Program-made: the position numbers and the translations under genes
From: an uncultured Tenacibaculum sp.
GTDB taxonomy: Bacteria; Bacteroidota; Bacteroidia; Flavobacteriales; Flavobacteriaceae
Reading direction: 5' to 3'
NCBI GenBank assembly: GCA_947492185.1
Contig: CANLMR010000002.1
Span: 62,001 to 126,000 of the forward strand
Length of the DNA: 64,000 nt
The notes under the pieces: model-generated
What the model was told of the DNA's origin: nothing
Databases searched by the model: none
Seen by the model: only the letters and a program-made list of their open reading frames with translations
In this document: piece by piece, positions 33,436 to 43,616 of the stretch
Position numbering within the stretch: the stretch's first letter is position 1
How the letters are laid out: the number at the start of each line of letters is the position of its first letter

Positions 33436-34742
33436 AAACAATAGATAATATACCAACTTCAAAAATACAAAGAGCATCAAAATTAGTCCAAACTGGAGCT
33501 AAGGTGGGTGTGAATTATATTAAATATTACGGGAACAAAATTGTTAATGGAGAAGAAGAAGCAAAAGAGCAGTTGAATAAAGACAATGCAGAAGACATTT
33601 ATAATGGATTAAAACAATTGAAAGGAAGTGCTTTAAAAGTTGCACAGATGTTAAGTATGGAAAAAGGAATTCTTCCTCAAGCATATGTTGAGCAATTTTC
33701 ATTATCTCAATTTTCAGTTCCTCCATTATCTGCCCCATTAGTAAAGAAAACGTTTAAAAAATATTTTGGTAAAAATCCTAATGAATTATTTGATCAATTC
33801 GATTTAAACGCAGTTAGCGGAGCTAGTATTGGCCAAGTACATTTAGCAAAAAAAGACAATAAAAAGTACGCAGTTAAAATTCAATATCCGGGAATAGCAG
33901 AAAGTATTTCTTCTGATTTATCATTAGTAAAACCAATTGCTATTAAAATGTTCAATATCAAAGGAAAAGATAGTGATAAATATTTCAAAGAAGTAGAAAA
34001 CAAACTCATTGAAGAGACAAATTATGTTTTAGAAGTGTCTCAAAGTCAAAATATTGTAGACGCATGTAGGCACATAACAAATCTTAAATTTCCAAACTAT
34101 TACACAAAATTTTCATCTGATCGAATTATTACTATGGATTGGATGGAAGGAATTCATCTTTCTGAATTTACCGCTCAGAATAAGAATAAAAATATAGCAA
34201 CAAAATTAGGTCAAGCTTTGTGGGATTTTTATATGTTTCAAATGCACAAGCTTCGTAAAGTACATGCAGATCCACATCCAGGAAACTTTTTAGTTTCTAA
34301 AGATAATGAACTTATTGTTTTAGACTTTGGGTGCATGAAAGAAGTTCCAGATGAATTTTACACTCCATATTTCGAATTAGCAAAACAAGAAAATATCTCT
34401 AACCCTAAATTTTTCGAGAAGAAATTATACGAACTTGAGATTCTTAGAGAAGATGATTCTAAAGAAGAAATTGTCTTTTTTAAAGATATGTTTCATGAAA
34501 TGTTAAGTCTATTCACACAACCTTTTCATCAAGAAATATTTGATTTTTCAGATGCTGAGTTCTTCGGAAAAATAACAGAATTAGGGACCAAATATGCCAA
34601 AAGTACTGAGCTTAGAAATATGAACGGTAATAGAGGTTCAAAGCATTTTATTTACATCAATAGAACGTTTTTTGGCTTGTACAATCTTATGCACGATTTA
34701 AAAGCAACAAACATTAAAATCAACAATTTTACAAAATATTAA
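33432..34742 (+). CDS. AarF/ABC1/UbiB kinase family protein
   Basis: 436 residues. The ABC1 domain shows the KxGQ-like segment (LKGSALKVAQMLSMEKGILP), the Ala-rich nucleotide loop (GASIGQVHLAK), VKIQYPG, HADPHPGNFLV for catalysis and VLDFGCMKEV for metal binding. Members are atypical kinases or ATPases that act in quinone or lipid metabolism. It lacks obvious C-terminal membrane helices. It is translationally coupled to both neighbours (4-base and 1-base overlaps). Confidence 0.94.
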   Translation: MKTIDNIPTSKIQRASKLVQTGAKVGVNYIKYYGNKIVNGEEEAKEQLNKDNAEDIYNGLKQLKGSALKVAQMLSMEKGILPQAYVEQFSLSQFSVPPLSAPLVKKTFKKYFGKNPNELFDQFDLNAVSGASIGQVHLAKKDNKKYAVKIQYPGIAESISSDLSLVKPIAIKMFNIKGKDSDKYFKEVENKLIEETNYVLEVSQSQNIVDACRHITNLKFPNYYTKFSSDRIITMDWMEGIHLSEFTAQNKNKNIATKLGQALWDFYMFQMHKLRKVHADPHPGNFLVSKDNELIVLDFGCMKEVPDEFYTPYFELAKQENISNPKFFEKKLYELEILREDDSKEEIVFFKDMFHEMLSLFTQPFHQEIFDFSDAEFFGKITELGTKYAKSTELRNMNGNRGSKHFIYINRTFFGLYNLMHDLKATNIKINNFTKY

Positions 34743-35377
34743 TGAAGTTTTTTGATCAACATAGCATATCAAATTTTGATAGAATTCATCGAATTAATTT
34801 AATGAATAGTCTTTCGGGTTATAAATCTGCAAATCTATTAGGAACCGTATCCAAAGATGGGCAAGAAAATGTTGCTGTTTTCAGTTCCATTGTTCATTTA
34901 GGATCTGAACCACCTGTTTTAGGTTTTATTCTTAGACCTACAACTGTTCCGAGAAACACCTATGAGAACATAAAAAATACTGGATTTTATACTGTAAATC
35001 ATATTAGCAAAGAAATAACAGCAAAAGCTCATCATACTTCTGCTAAATACGATAAAAGTATTTCAGAGTTTGACATGACGGATTTAACTCCTCAATACAA
35101 AAATGACTTTCATGCTCCTTTTGTTAAGCAATGTCCTGTACAAATAGGTATGAAATACTTGGAAGAATATTATATCAAGGCTAATGATACCATTATGGTA
35201 GTTGGTGAAATTCAATTCTTTTATGTAAATGATAACATGTATTCAGAGTACGATGGATTTCTAGATTTAGCCAAAGGTAATGTTGCAACTATTAATGGAT
35301 TAGATGCATATGCAGTACCAGAGTCTAATACAAGATATGAATATCAAAGACCTAAAAAGATAACCAATAACGTATGA
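34742..35377 (+). CDS. Flavin reductase family protein
   Basis: 211 residues of the FMN-binding split-barrel flavin reductase family. SANLLGTVSKDGQENVAVFS and PPVLGFILRP are the flavin-binding stretches, followed by YTVNHIS. It could supply reduced flavin or be an FMN oxidoreductase. Its place among three photolyase genes, which carry FAD, is suggestive. It overlaps its neighbours by 1 and 4 bases. Confidence 0.92.
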   Translation: MKFFDQHSISNFDRIHRINLMNSLSGYKSANLLGTVSKDGQENVAVFSSIVHLGSEPPVLGFILRPTTVPRNTYENIKNTGFYTVNHISKEITAKAHHTSAKYDKSISEFDMTDLTPQYKNDFHAPFVKQCPVQIGMKYLEEYYIKANDTIMVVGEIQFFYVNDNMYSEYDGFLDLAKGNVATINGLDAYAVPESNTRYEYQRPKKITNNV

Positions 35378-36795
35378 AAATTTTAATCACAGGTACAACT
35401 GGATATATCGCCAAAAGATTAGTTCTACAATTATTGGAAGACAGTCATAAATTGGTATGTTGTGTACGTGATTTGAATAGAATACCAGATGAAATCGAGA
35501 ATAAAGACAATATAGAATTCTTAAAGATCGATTTTCTAGAAGAGGAAACGATAGAATTTCCTAAAGATATTGATGCAGCTTATTATTTAATACATTCAAT
35601 GTCTACGAGTTCAGAGAATTTTGAAAGTTTAGAACAAAAATGTGCTTCTAAATTCAAAAAATTAGTTGAAAAGACGAATTGTAAACAAGTAATTTATTTA
35701 AGCGGAATTGTAAACGATAGTTCATTATCAAAACATTTACAATCTAGATTACTAGTAGAACAATTATTAAAATCTAAGTTCTATGCCTTAACCACATTTA
35801 GAGCTGGAATTATTGTAGGAAGTGGAAGCGCCTCTTTTGAGATCATTAGAGATATTGTAGAGAAATTACCTGTAATGATTACACCAAAATGGCTGAATAC
35901 CAAAACACAACCTATAGCAATTCGAGATGTGTTGAGTTTTTTGGTCAAGGCACTTGGTAACAAAAAGGTTCTATATAATTCATTTGATATATGTGGTCCT
36001 GAAGTATTGACATACAAGGAAATGCTTTTAGAGTTTGGAAAAGTTAGAGGATTAAAACGTTATATTCTTACTCTTCCTGTTTTAACTCCTCGATTATCAT
36101 CGTATTGGCTCTATTTTGTTACATCTACATCGTTCAATTTAGCAAAAGCATTAGTTGATAGTATGAAGGTAGAAGTAATTGCAAAACCGAGTAGCATAAA
36201 TGAAATGCTTGGGATAAATCCAATAACATATAAAGAAGCAGTTGCATTAGCTTTTCAAAAAATTGAACAAAATGCTGTCATTTCAAGTTGGAAAGATGCG
36301 ATAAGTAGTGGTGTATTTAGAGATCAGTTGAGCAAGCATATTAGAATACCTCAATTTGGATGTTTTAAAGATGTTAGATCGAGACAAATAATTAACGAAA
36401 GTGTTACAATAGATAAAATTTGGTCTATTGGAGGTGATACGGGATGGTATAGTTTTACATGGTTATGGAAAATTAGAGGTTATGTAGATAAATTGGTTGG
36501 TGGAGTTGGCCTTAGAAGAGGACGTACCCATAGTACCTATTTAGAACCTGGTGATCCTTTGGATTTTTGGCGAGTATTATTAGCTGATAAAGAAGAAAAA
36601 CGGTTATTACTTTTTGCTGAAATGAAATTACCAGGCGAAGCTTGGTTAGAATTTAAGATTGTAAAGAATCAATTATTTCAAAGAGCTGTTTTTAGACCAA
36701 AAGGAATTTGGGGAAGAATATACTGGTATGCAGTGCTACCATTTCATGCATTCGTATTTAATGGAATGATCGATGCTTTAGTATCTGATAAATGA
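35374..36795 (+). CDS. NAD(P)-binding SDR protein with DUF2867 domain
   Basis: 473 residues. The N-terminal half is an atypical short-chain dehydrogenase ([44 protein letters not shown]). The C-terminal part from about residue 310 is DUF2867 ([37 protein letters not shown]). This fusion is found in photolyase clusters of many bacteria. The substrate is unknown. It overlaps the small DUF2256 gene by 4 bases. Confidence 0.93.
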   Translation: MKILITGTTGYIAKRLVLQLLEDSHKLVCCVRDLNRIPDEIENKDNIEFLKIDFLEEETIEFPKDIDAAYYLIHSMSTSSENFESLEQKCASKFKKLVEKTNCKQVIYLSGIVNDSSLSKHLQSRLLVEQLLKSKFYALTTFRAGIIVGSGSASFEIIRDIVEKLPVMITPKWLNTKTQPIAIRDVLSFLVKALGNKKVLYNSFDICGPEVLTYKEMLLEFGKVRGLKRYILTLPVLTPRLSSYWLYFVTSTSFNLAKALVDSMKVEVIAKPSSINEMLGINPITYKEAVALAFQKIEQNAVISSWKDAISSGVFRDQLSKHIRIPQFGCFKDVRSRQIINESVTIDKIWSIGGDTGWYSFTWLWKIRGYVDKLVGGVGLRRGRTHSTYLEPGDPLDFWRVLLADKEEKRLLLFAEMKLPGEAWLEFKIVKNQLFQRAVFRPKGIWGRIYWYAVLPFHAFVFNGMIDALVSDK

Positions 36796-36935
36796 GAGGA
36801 ATAAAAAAACAACATTTACCAACAAAAATTTGTTTTTCCTGTAATAGGCCTTTTTCATGGAGAAAGAAGTGGGAAAGAGATTGGGAACATGTTAAATATT
36901 GTAGTAAGAAATGCAAAAATCAAAAACAGCAATAG
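36792..36935 (+). CDS. DUF2256 domain-containing small zinc-finger protein
   Basis: 47 residues. The sequence contains [19 protein letters not shown] and VKYCSKKC, the fixed pattern of DUF2256: C-x2-C, RPF-x-WRKKW, and YC-x3-C. Four Cys probably hold a zinc ion. The gene overlaps the SDR gene by 4 bases (ATGA) and the following photolyase gene by 25 bases. DUF2256 genes usually stand next to photolyase or cryptochrome genes, as here. Confidence 0.92.
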   Translation: MRGIKKQHLPTKICFSCNRPFSWRKKWERDWEHVKYCSKKCKNQKQQ

Positions 36936-38215
36936 TTTGGTTTACAAACAATTTAAGAATTCATGATAATAAACTGCTTTCAGAAGCATGTGCTAATTAT
37001 GATAAAGTAATTGGTGTTTATTGTTATAATCCCAGACATTATAAAAAGGATCAATTTGGTTTTAAAAAAACAGAAAAATATAGAGCAAAATTCACAATTG
37101 AATCTGTTGATGATTTATATAAGAATTTAAACGTATTAAACATTTCTCTTTTCTTATGTTATGAGCATCCGCATATATTTTTGCCAAAATTATGTCTGAC
37201 GCACAAAGCGGATGCTCTTTTTTTTCAAAGAGAATTTACAAGTGAAGAAACAATAGAAATACAACATTTAAAATCATCAATTCCAGAGCAAATTGAAGTA
37301 TTTGAGTACTATGACCAGTTATTATTTGAACCAGAAAATATTCCATTCAAAATTCATCAAACACCTCAAATTTTTACTGATTTTAGAAAAAAAGTAGAGA
37401 AATACGGTAAAATTAACGAAGTACTTATACCGATAAAAAAAGACGAATCTAACTTGATTCAACAAGCAACTAAATTCTATACGCTTAAAGATTTAGGATT
37501 TGAAGATTTTGAAACCCTAGCGTATTCAGCTTTCCCTTTTAAAGGTGGAGAAACAGCAGCTAATCTAAGGTTGCAAGAGTACTTCTTTGTAACTGAGAAA
37601 TTATCGTATTACAAAAAAACACGTAACGGTTTATTAGGAAGAGATTATAGTTCAAAATTTTCTTCTTGGCTGGCGAACGGATGTATCTCAGCCAAAACCA
37701 TTTATTGGCAAATAAAGAAATATGAAAAAACTATTACTAAAAACCAATCTACTTATTGGCTAATTTTTGAGTTAATTTGGAGAGATTTCTTTAAGTATTT
37801 GTCATTAAAACATGGTAATAGTTTATTCAACCAAAATGGTATTAAAAACTCTGATTATGATTGGAATAACAACCAAGAGTTAATTGATAAATGGATAAAT
37901 GGAGAAACGGATGAACCATTTGTGAATGCGAATATGATTGAACTAAAACAAACTGGTTGGATGAGTAACAGAGGACGACAAAACGTAGCGTCCTATTTCG
38001 CTAAGGAATTATTACTGGATTGGAGAATAGGAGCTGCCTATTTTGAAAGCATGTTGATTGATTATGATGTTCATAGTAATTATGGTAATTGGCAATATGT
38101 AGCAGGAGTAGGAAATGATCCAAGAGATAGAAAGTTTAATGTAAAACTACAAGCTGAGCGCTATGATTCGAATCGTAAATTTCAGCAAACGTGGTTACAA
38201 CCAATGTTATTTTAA
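36911..38215 (+). CDS. DASH-family cryptochrome/photolyase
   Basis: 434 residues. The N-terminal antenna domain starts [19 protein letters not shown]. The FAD domain has [67 protein letters not shown] and [20 protein letters not shown], the DASH pattern. Members repair pyrimidine dimers in single-stranded DNA under blue light. It ends TWLQPMLF, without a long extension. The stop is directly followed by the next start. Confidence 0.95.
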   Translation: MQKSKTAIVWFTNNLRIHDNKLLSEACANYDKVIGVYCYNPRHYKKDQFGFKKTEKYRAKFTIESVDDLYKNLNVLNISLFLCYEHPHIFLPKLCLTHKADALFFQREFTSEETIEIQHLKSSIPEQIEVFEYYDQLLFEPENIPFKIHQTPQIFTDFRKKVEKYGKINEVLIPIKKDESNLIQQATKFYTLKDLGFEDFETLAYSAFPFKGGETAANLRLQEYFFVTEKLSYYKKTRNGLLGRDYSSKFSSWLANGCISAKTIYWQIKKYEKTITKNQSTYWLIFELIWRDFFKYLSLKHGNSLFNQNGIKNSDYDWNNNQELIDKWINGETDEPFVNANMIELKQTGWMSNRGRQNVASYFAKELLLDWRIGAAYFESMLIDYDVHSNYGNWQYVAGVGNDPRDRKFNVKLQAERYDSNRKFQQTWLQPMLF

Positions 38216-39736
38216 ATGAGTAAAGCAAGTATTATATTTCCACATCAATTAATTAGAAATGTTAGAGATTATTTACCTCTTGACACTTTTATTTATTTGG
38301 TTGAGGAAACTCTTTATTTCAATCAATATAACTTTCATAGACAAAAGTTGATATTTCATAGAGCATCTATGAAGTTCTACGAGAGTTATTTAATTTCCCT
38401 TGGATATTCAGTTATATACATTGAAGCTAATTCTGAATATTCTGATGTAAGAGAATTAATTCCACATATAGAAAAAGAAGGTTTTAACGAGCTTTTTATC
38501 TACAACCCAACAGATAATTGGTTAGAAAAGAGAATTCATAATTCAAATACTAACATCCAAATTAATTGGTTTGACAATCCTTTATTTATTAATACAAAAC
38601 AAGATTTACAAGGATTTTTCAAAGAAACAAAAAAGAAGTTCTTTCAAACTTCATTTTACAAAGAGCAACGTGTTAAACGAAATATATTAGTTCATAACGG
38701 TGATCCTCTAGGTGGAAAATGGACTTTTGATGTCGATAACAGAAAAAAATATCCTAAAAATAAGATTACACCAGTTGTATTGTTTCCCGATAGCAACCAG
38801 TATTTCTCTGAAGCTAAAGAGTATATACAAGAGGTTTTTCAAGACAACTTAGGAGAATTACATGATTTCCAAATATATCCGACAACCTTTGAAGAAGCTG
38901 AAAATTGGTTAAAAGAGTTTTTTGAAGTTCGTTTTCATGAATTTGGTGATTATGAAGATGCCATATTACAAGATCGAAATTTTCTACACCATAGTATTTT
39001 ATCACCTTTAATTAATGTTGGTTTATTATCACCCTTGTATGTTATAAATGAGGCAACTAATTATGCTGCTAAAAATGATATTCCTATAAATTCCCTAGAA
39101 GGATTTGTACGTCAAATATTGGGATGGAGAGAATTTATAAGAGGTGTTTATGAAGTGAAAGGAACCGAAGAGAGAACACGTAATTTTTGGAATCATAATA
39201 GAAAGATTCCGGCTTCTTTTTATAATGGAACTACTGGAATACTTCCAATAGATAAAACCATTAAAAAAATACTAAAAACTTCATATACACATCATATCGA
39301 ACGATTAATGATATTAGGAAACTTTATGTTACTGTGTGAGTTCGATCCCGACGAAGTTTATCAGTGGTTTATGGAGTTATTTATTGATGCTTATGATTGG
39401 GTAATGGTTCCAAATGTGTACGGAATGAGTTTATTTTCAGATGGCGGATTAATGTCTACTAAACCATACATAAGCAGTAGTAACTATATCAAAAAAATGA
39501 GCGATTATCCTAATGGAGAATGGCAACAAACTTGGGATGGATTATTTTGGAGATTTATGGATAAAAATAGAGCAGTACTATCTAAAAATCCACGATTGAG
39601 AATGTTGATTTCAAATCTTGATAAAATGAATTTAGAAAAGAAAAATCAACTATTTATTAAAGCTGAACACTTCTTAGCTCAATTAGAAGAAGATAAAGAA
39701 ATAGCAAATTATAGTTTAAAATTTCATGAAAAATAA
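38216..39736 (+). CDS. FeS-BCP-type photolyase lacking cluster cysteines
   Basis: 506 residues of the cryptochrome/photolyase group related to PhrB/CryB (6-4 photolyases). The pattern is clear: FPHQLI at the start, GGKWTFDVDNRKKYPK, LGWREFIRGVYE, GNFMLLCEFDPDEVYQWFME, NVYGMSLFSDGGLMSTKPYI. In the family four Cys hold a 4Fe-4S cluster. Here only the first (LLCEFDP) is present, and the C-terminal CxxC-x-C stretch is replaced by MSDYPNGEWQQTWDGLFWRF. It overlaps the next photolyase gene by 11 bases. Confidence 0.93.
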   Translation: MSKASIIFPHQLIRNVRDYLPLDTFIYLVEETLYFNQYNFHRQKLIFHRASMKFYESYLISLGYSVIYIEANSEYSDVRELIPHIEKEGFNELFIYNPTDNWLEKRIHNSNTNIQINWFDNPLFINTKQDLQGFFKETKKKFFQTSFYKEQRVKRNILVHNGDPLGGKWTFDVDNRKKYPKNKITPVVLFPDSNQYFSEAKEYIQEVFQDNLGELHDFQIYPTTFEEAENWLKEFFEVRFHEFGDYEDAILQDRNFLHHSILSPLINVGLLSPLYVINEATNYAAKNDIPINSLEGFVRQILGWREFIRGVYEVKGTEERTRNFWNHNRKIPASFYNGTTGILPIDKTIKKILKTSYTHHIERLMILGNFMLLCEFDPDEVYQWFMELFIDAYDWVMVPNVYGMSLFSDGGLMSTKPYISSSNYIKKMSDYPNGEWQQTWDGLFWRFMDKNRAVLSKNPRLRMLISNLDKMNLEKKNQLFIKAEHFLAQLEEDKEIANYSLKFHEK

Positions 39737-41216
39737 AGAAAATATATCAATAGTTTGGTTGAAACGCGATTTACGCTTACAGGATAATGAAGCTTTGTTT
39801 AATGCTTTAAACTCAAAGAACAGAGTGTTGATTGTATATGTTTTTGAAAACCTTCTTATCGAAGATGCTCATTATAGCGAACGTCACTGGAATTTTATAA
39901 AACAATCTATAGTTGATATTAATGAGAATTTATCTGAATACAATACGAAAGTCCTTAGTGTTACTGGAGATATTTTTGCTGTATTCAATCAGTTACAAAC
40001 AAAATATACAATAAAAGAAGTTTTCTCACATCAAGAAACAGGTTTGTTAGTTACGTTTAACAGAGATAAAGAGTTTGCTAGATACTGTAGAAATAATTCT
40101 ATTGAGTGGATAGAAAACATTAATAATGGAGTCCTCCGAGGTTTATTAAATAGAGAAGATTGGTTTGATAAATGGGAAAATTACATGTATAAACCATTAA
40201 TTGAATTTGAAGCTGATCCTGAGGATTTTATATCTCTATCTGAAATAAATTCAATATCTGAATATTTTCACACTACAGATTTAAATACTAAAGATAGTTC
40301 TAATTTTCAAGAAGGAGGAAGAGCCATAGCATGGAAATATGCTGATTCCTTTTTTAATAATAGATATGAAAACTACATGTTTCATATTTCAAAACCAGAG
40401 GCTTCAAGATCTAGTTGTAGTAGATTATCACCCTATATAGCATGGGGAAATGTTTCAATAAGAGAAGTTTTTCAAAAGGCTAAAGAAGTCAAACAAAATA
40501 CAAAAGGAGAACGACATTTAGGTGCTTTTATATCAAGATTACGTTGGCAAGCTCATTTCATCCAAAAATTTGAAATGGAATGTACAATGGAAAATTCGAG
40601 CGTAAATAAAGGATACCATAAACTTAAAAAGTCAATATCAAAATCTTATATCGAAGCATGGCAAACAGGGCAAACAGGATTCCCTTTAGTAGATGCTTCA
40701 ATGCGTTGTTTAAATACAACTGGATATGTAAATTTTAGAATTCGCGCTATGTTAGTTTCCTTTTTAACACATATTCTTTGGCAACCTTGGCAAGAAGCAA
40801 CCCATCATTTATCAAGATGTTTTTTAGATTTTGAGCCTGGTATACATTTTCCTCAGTTACAAATGCAAGCTGGCGAAACTGGAATTAATAATTTAAGAAT
40901 ATATAATCCTATTAAAAACGGACAGGAACATGATCCTGATGCAACTTTTATAAAAAAATGGGTGCCAGAATTAGCTCATTTACCAATTCCATTTATTCAT
41001 GAACCTTATTTGATGACTCCTTTAGATCAACAATTCAACAATTGTATAATAGGTGAAGACTATCCTGAACCTATTGTTAATATTAAAGAGAATCGCAAAC
41101 GGGCAAGTGATATTTTATGGAACATGAAAAAAGATAAAGATGTATTGAGAGAAAGTATCAGAATACTTAAAAAACATACTATTATTAACAGAAGTAGAAT
41201 GCTAAGAGACGAATGA
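39726..41216 (+). CDS. Third cryptochrome/deoxyribodipyrimidine photolyase
   Basis: 496 residues. The antenna domain begins ISIVWLKRDLRLQDNEALF. The FAD domain has EGGRAIAWKYAD, SRSSCSRLSPYIAWGNVS, ISRLRWQAHFIQKFE, GFPLVDASMRCLNTTGYVNF, and QMQAGETGINNLRIYNPIKN with EHDPDA. It differs from both photolyases before it, so the three are not recent duplicates. It probably repairs UV damage or senses blue light. It overlaps its neighbours by 11 and 4 bases. Confidence 0.94.
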   Translation: MKNKENISIVWLKRDLRLQDNEALFNALNSKNRVLIVYVFENLLIEDAHYSERHWNFIKQSIVDINENLSEYNTKVLSVTGDIFAVFNQLQTKYTIKEVFSHQETGLLVTFNRDKEFARYCRNNSIEWIENINNGVLRGLLNREDWFDKWENYMYKPLIEFEADPEDFISLSEINSISEYFHTTDLNTKDSSNFQEGGRAIAWKYADSFFNNRYENYMFHISKPEASRSSCSRLSPYIAWGNVSIREVFQKAKEVKQNTKGERHLGAFISRLRWQAHFIQKFEMECTMENSSVNKGYHKLKKSISKSYIEAWQTGQTGFPLVDASMRCLNTTGYVNFRIRAMLVSFLTHILWQPWQEATHHLSRCFLDFEPGIHFPQLQMQAGETGINNLRIYNPIKNGQEHDPDATFIKKWVPELAHLPIPFIHEPYLMTPLDQQFNNCIIGEDYPEPIVNIKENRKRASDILWNMKKDKDVLRESIRILKKHTIINRSRMLRDE

Positions 41217-41634
41217 TTTTTAACACAACATACAACAATGAAGATTTTAGAATTCATAGTGATGAATTAGTTGGAAAACCTTTCTCATTACTAAATAGAA
41301 TTAAAATGAAAGGAGTAGGCTCTGGAAGGTTTATAATCAAAGAATTCAGTGAAAAATTACAGCCCAAACAAAAACAATTTTCTGAATTAGATTATGGAAA
41401 TATAGAATTACGACCTAATGGAATTTTAGTTCATTTTACGAATAGATTAGAACGCTTCTCTTGGTGTATTCCATATTATCGTTTGGTAGTTTATAATGCC
41501 AGTTTTTTTACTATTCATGCTGAAGGTAATTTTATAAAGTTTATGAAAAAAAAAATTATGTAGAAAATCGAAAATTTATTGATAAGATGATTGATCTAAA
41601 AAATGAATTTTTAAAACTCGATTATTATGACTGA
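41213..41634 (+). pseudogene. Hypothetical protein gene with frameshift in a poly-A tract
   Basis: The first frame gives 116 residues and stops at 41563 right after a run of ten A (41546-41555). With eleven or eight A the frame continues for 27 codons (KNYVENRKFIDKMIDLKNEF and onward) to a TGA at 41632-41634, overlapping the next ATG by 8 bases, exactly the coupling seen elsewhere in this operon. So the gene carries a one-base change in a homopolymer: a mutation, a read error or a slippage site. The product (GRFIIKEFSEKLQPKQKQFS, HFTNRLERFSWCIPYYRLVV) looks like a PH-like beta-rich protein; family not recognised. Confidence 0.75.
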
Positions 41635-41893
41635 TAGACAAATAGACCGAATTATAGAAATGGCTTGGGAAGACAGGACAACCTTTGATGCAATTCAATT
41701 TCAATTTGGTTTAAAAGAGCAAGAGGTTATTGAACTTATGCGCAAAGAAATGAAGCTATCTAGCTTTAGAATGTGGAGGAAACGAGTTTCTGGAAGAACA
41801 ACAAAACATCAAGCTAAAAGAGAATTCCCAAAAGGAAGATTTAAGTGTACAAGACAAAGAAGTATCTCAAATAATAAAATATCAAAAAGATAA
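41627..41893 (+). CDS. TIGR03643/DUF2805 family protein
   Basis: 88 residues. TDRQIDRIIEMAWEDRTTFD, FGLKEQEVIELMRKEMK and SSFRMWRKRVSGRTTKH are the signature of this small family, which looks like a helix-turn-helix DNA-binding protein with a basic tail. Family members occur mainly beside photolyase and DUF2256 genes. The start lies in the end of the frameshifted gene; the next gene follows after 6 bases. Confidence 0.93.
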   Translation: MTDRQIDRIIEMAWEDRTTFDAIQFQFGLKEQEVIELMRKEMKLSSFRMWRKRVSGRTTKHQAKREFPKGRFKCTRQRSISNNKISKR

Positions 41894-41899
41894 ACTCAT

Positions 41900-42580
41900 A
41901 TGAAAACCATTCTAGTAGTAGGAGGTAGTAAAGGAATTGGTAACGCTATTATTAACCAATTAAAGGATTCTTTTCATATTATAAACTTTAGTAGAAGTGA
42001 AGTAGAATCTCATACGAACATTACACATTATTCAATTGATTTGAATACTGATGAATTACCAGAATTAGACCAAGAAATTAATGGCCTAGTGTATTGTCCA
42101 GGTAGTATTAATTTAAAACCGATTAATAGACTCTCTTTAGATGATTTTAGAAATGATTTTGAAATTAATGTAATTTGCGCTGTAAAAGTAATTCAAGGCT
42201 ACATAAAGCAACTTAGAAACTCTAATGCAAGTGTTGTATTGTTTAGTACAGTTGCCACAAAATTAGGAATGCCATTTCATGCAAGTGTAGCTGCCAGTAA
42301 ATCAGCAGTGGAAGGATTAACAAAATCTTTAGCAGGAGAATTTGCGACAAAAGTGAGATTTAATTGTATTGCTCCAACAGTTACAGATACTTCATTAGCA
42401 GAAAAACTATTACGCAATGATAAGCAAAAGGAGAATATGGAAAACCGTCATCCTTTAAAGAAATACTTAAAAGCGGAAGAAGTTGCAAGTTTAGCTACTT
42501 ATTTACTTTCTGATAGTTCAAGTGCTATTTCTGGTCAGGTTTTTCCTATTGATGCAGGAATTGTAAGCTTAAAATTATAA
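41900..42580 (+). CDS. Short-chain dehydrogenase/reductase
   Basis: 226 residues, classical SDR. The NAD(P) loop is VVGGSKGIGNAII, the structural NxxG-like segment is YCPGSIN, and the Ser and the Lys sit in LFSTVATKLGMPFHASVAAS followed by KSAVEG. The usual catalytic Tyr of YxxxK appears to be Ser (SVAASKSAV), so activity is uncertain. Genes of this type follow photolyase genes in many marine bacteria. The next start is 1 base after its stop. Confidence 0.9.
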   Translation: MKTILVVGGSKGIGNAIINQLKDSFHIINFSRSEVESHTNITHYSIDLNTDELPELDQEINGLVYCPGSINLKPINRLSLDDFRNDFEINVICAVKVIQGYIKQLRNSNASVVLFSTVATKLGMPFHASVAASKSAVEGLTKSLAGEFATKVRFNCIAPTVTDTSLAEKLLRNDKQKENMENRHPLKKYLKAEEVASLATYLLSDSSSAISGQVFPIDAGIVSLKL

Positions 42581-42581
42581 T

Positions 42582-43112
42582 ATGAAATATGCCCTTACCT
42601 TTTTATGTTTAATAAGCTTATTAAAAGTAGAAACAATGCTATTTGACTTTACTAAAACTTGTAATATATCCGATTGGAGAATTACCAATGACGATGTTAT
42701 GGGAGGTATTTCTACATCGAAAATCTCCCTTAATACTGATGGTAACGGAATATTTTATGGTAATGTATCTACAGAAAACAATGGAGGTTTTGCAATGACA
42801 AGACTTCCAGTTTCCATTAATTTAAATGATAATAAAAAGAGGATTGTTTTAAGGATTAAAGGTGATAATAAGAGTTATCAATTAAGAATTAAATCTAAAT
42901 CTTTTGACAGATATTGGTACATACACACTTTTAAGACTAATAATAAATGGCAAGTAATAGAATTACCTTTGGAAGATTTTTATCCTTCATACAGAGGTTA
43001 TAAATTAAATAAAGCCAATTTTAAATGGAATAGAATAGAAGAAATAGCTATTCTTATAGGAAATAAAAAGGATGAAAATTTTAAATTAGAAATAGATTAT
43101 ATAAAAATTTAA
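42582..43112 (+). CDS. CIA30 family protein
   Basis: 176 residues. DWRITNDDVMGGISTSKISL and GNVSTENNGGFAMTRL are typical of the CIA30 (complex I intermediate-associated protein 30) fold, a galactose-binding-like beta sandwich. The first 20 residues are hydrophobic and may form a signal peptide. It is the last gene of the photolyase operon; no clear terminator follows. Bacterial members have no established role. Confidence 0.92.
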   Translation: MKYALTFLCLISLLKVETMLFDFTKTCNISDWRITNDDVMGGISTSKISLNTDGNGIFYGNVSTENNGGFAMTRLPVSINLNDNKKRIVLRIKGDNKSYQLRIKSKSFDRYWYIHTFKTNNKWQVIELPLEDFYPSYRGYKLNKANFKWNRIEEIAILIGNKKDENFKLEIDYIKI

Positions 43113-43328
43113 TATTTTTTTCTTCAAAACCAACCAATTAAAAACCTAAAATATAGCTTTTTATCTCTTTATTTTCTTTGAGGTCAAAAAAAAAACAAAA
43201 ATTACTAGTTAACATTTTTACAACTATTGAGACGTGATATTGTAGTCTTAATTTTTATTAAGTGAAAATGGTAAAACTTGAACCATAACTAATAAATCAA
43301 GGAATATTTAACTATTTAATTTTTATTT

Positions 43329-43565
43329 ATGAAAACTTTAGATTTAATTCAAATGGAACAGCTAGTAGCAGGAGGAGATTGTGTAGAAGAAACTATCTCA
43401 TCAGGTATTAAAGGAGCTGTTGGAGGAGCTATTACTGGAGCTATAGCTGGTGGAGTTGGAGCATTACCTGGATTAGTTGGTGGATGGTTAGTTGGAGCTG
43501 TATCAGGAGCTGTAGCTTGTATTGCTACTGATGCAATGTTTGGTGATGATGATCCAGCTGAATAA
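43329..43565 (+). CDS. Double-glycine leader peptide, bacteriocin-like precursor
   Basis: 78 residues. The leader MKTLDLIQMEQLVAGG ends in Gly15-Gly16, where a C39 peptidase would cut. The mature part (about 62 residues) starts DC and consists of small residues with GxxxG-like zippers (GAVGGAITGAIAGGVGALPG, GGWLVGAVSGAVACIA), then an acidic tail. Cys18 and the Cys in AVACIA could form a disulfide. This is the plan of class II, pore-forming bacteriocins. A PCAT exporter, a thioredoxin-like protein and a membrane protein are encoded directly downstream; the 216-base gap upstream is AT-rich and probably holds the promoter. Confidence 0.85.
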   Translation: MKTLDLIQMEQLVAGGDCVEETISSGIKGAVGGAITGAIAGGVGALPGLVGGWLVGAVSGAVACIATDAMFGDDDPAE

Positions 43566-43579
43566 AACCTATTCAAATT

Positions 43580-43616
43580 AAAAAATCCAAGTCTTAAATA
43601 GATTTGGATTTTTTTC
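43580..43616 (+). terminator. Terminator behind the precursor peptide gene
   Basis: AATCCAA, 12-base loop, TTTGGATT and a T run. It would let the peptide be made in excess over the export genes by partial read-through. Confidence 0.75.
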
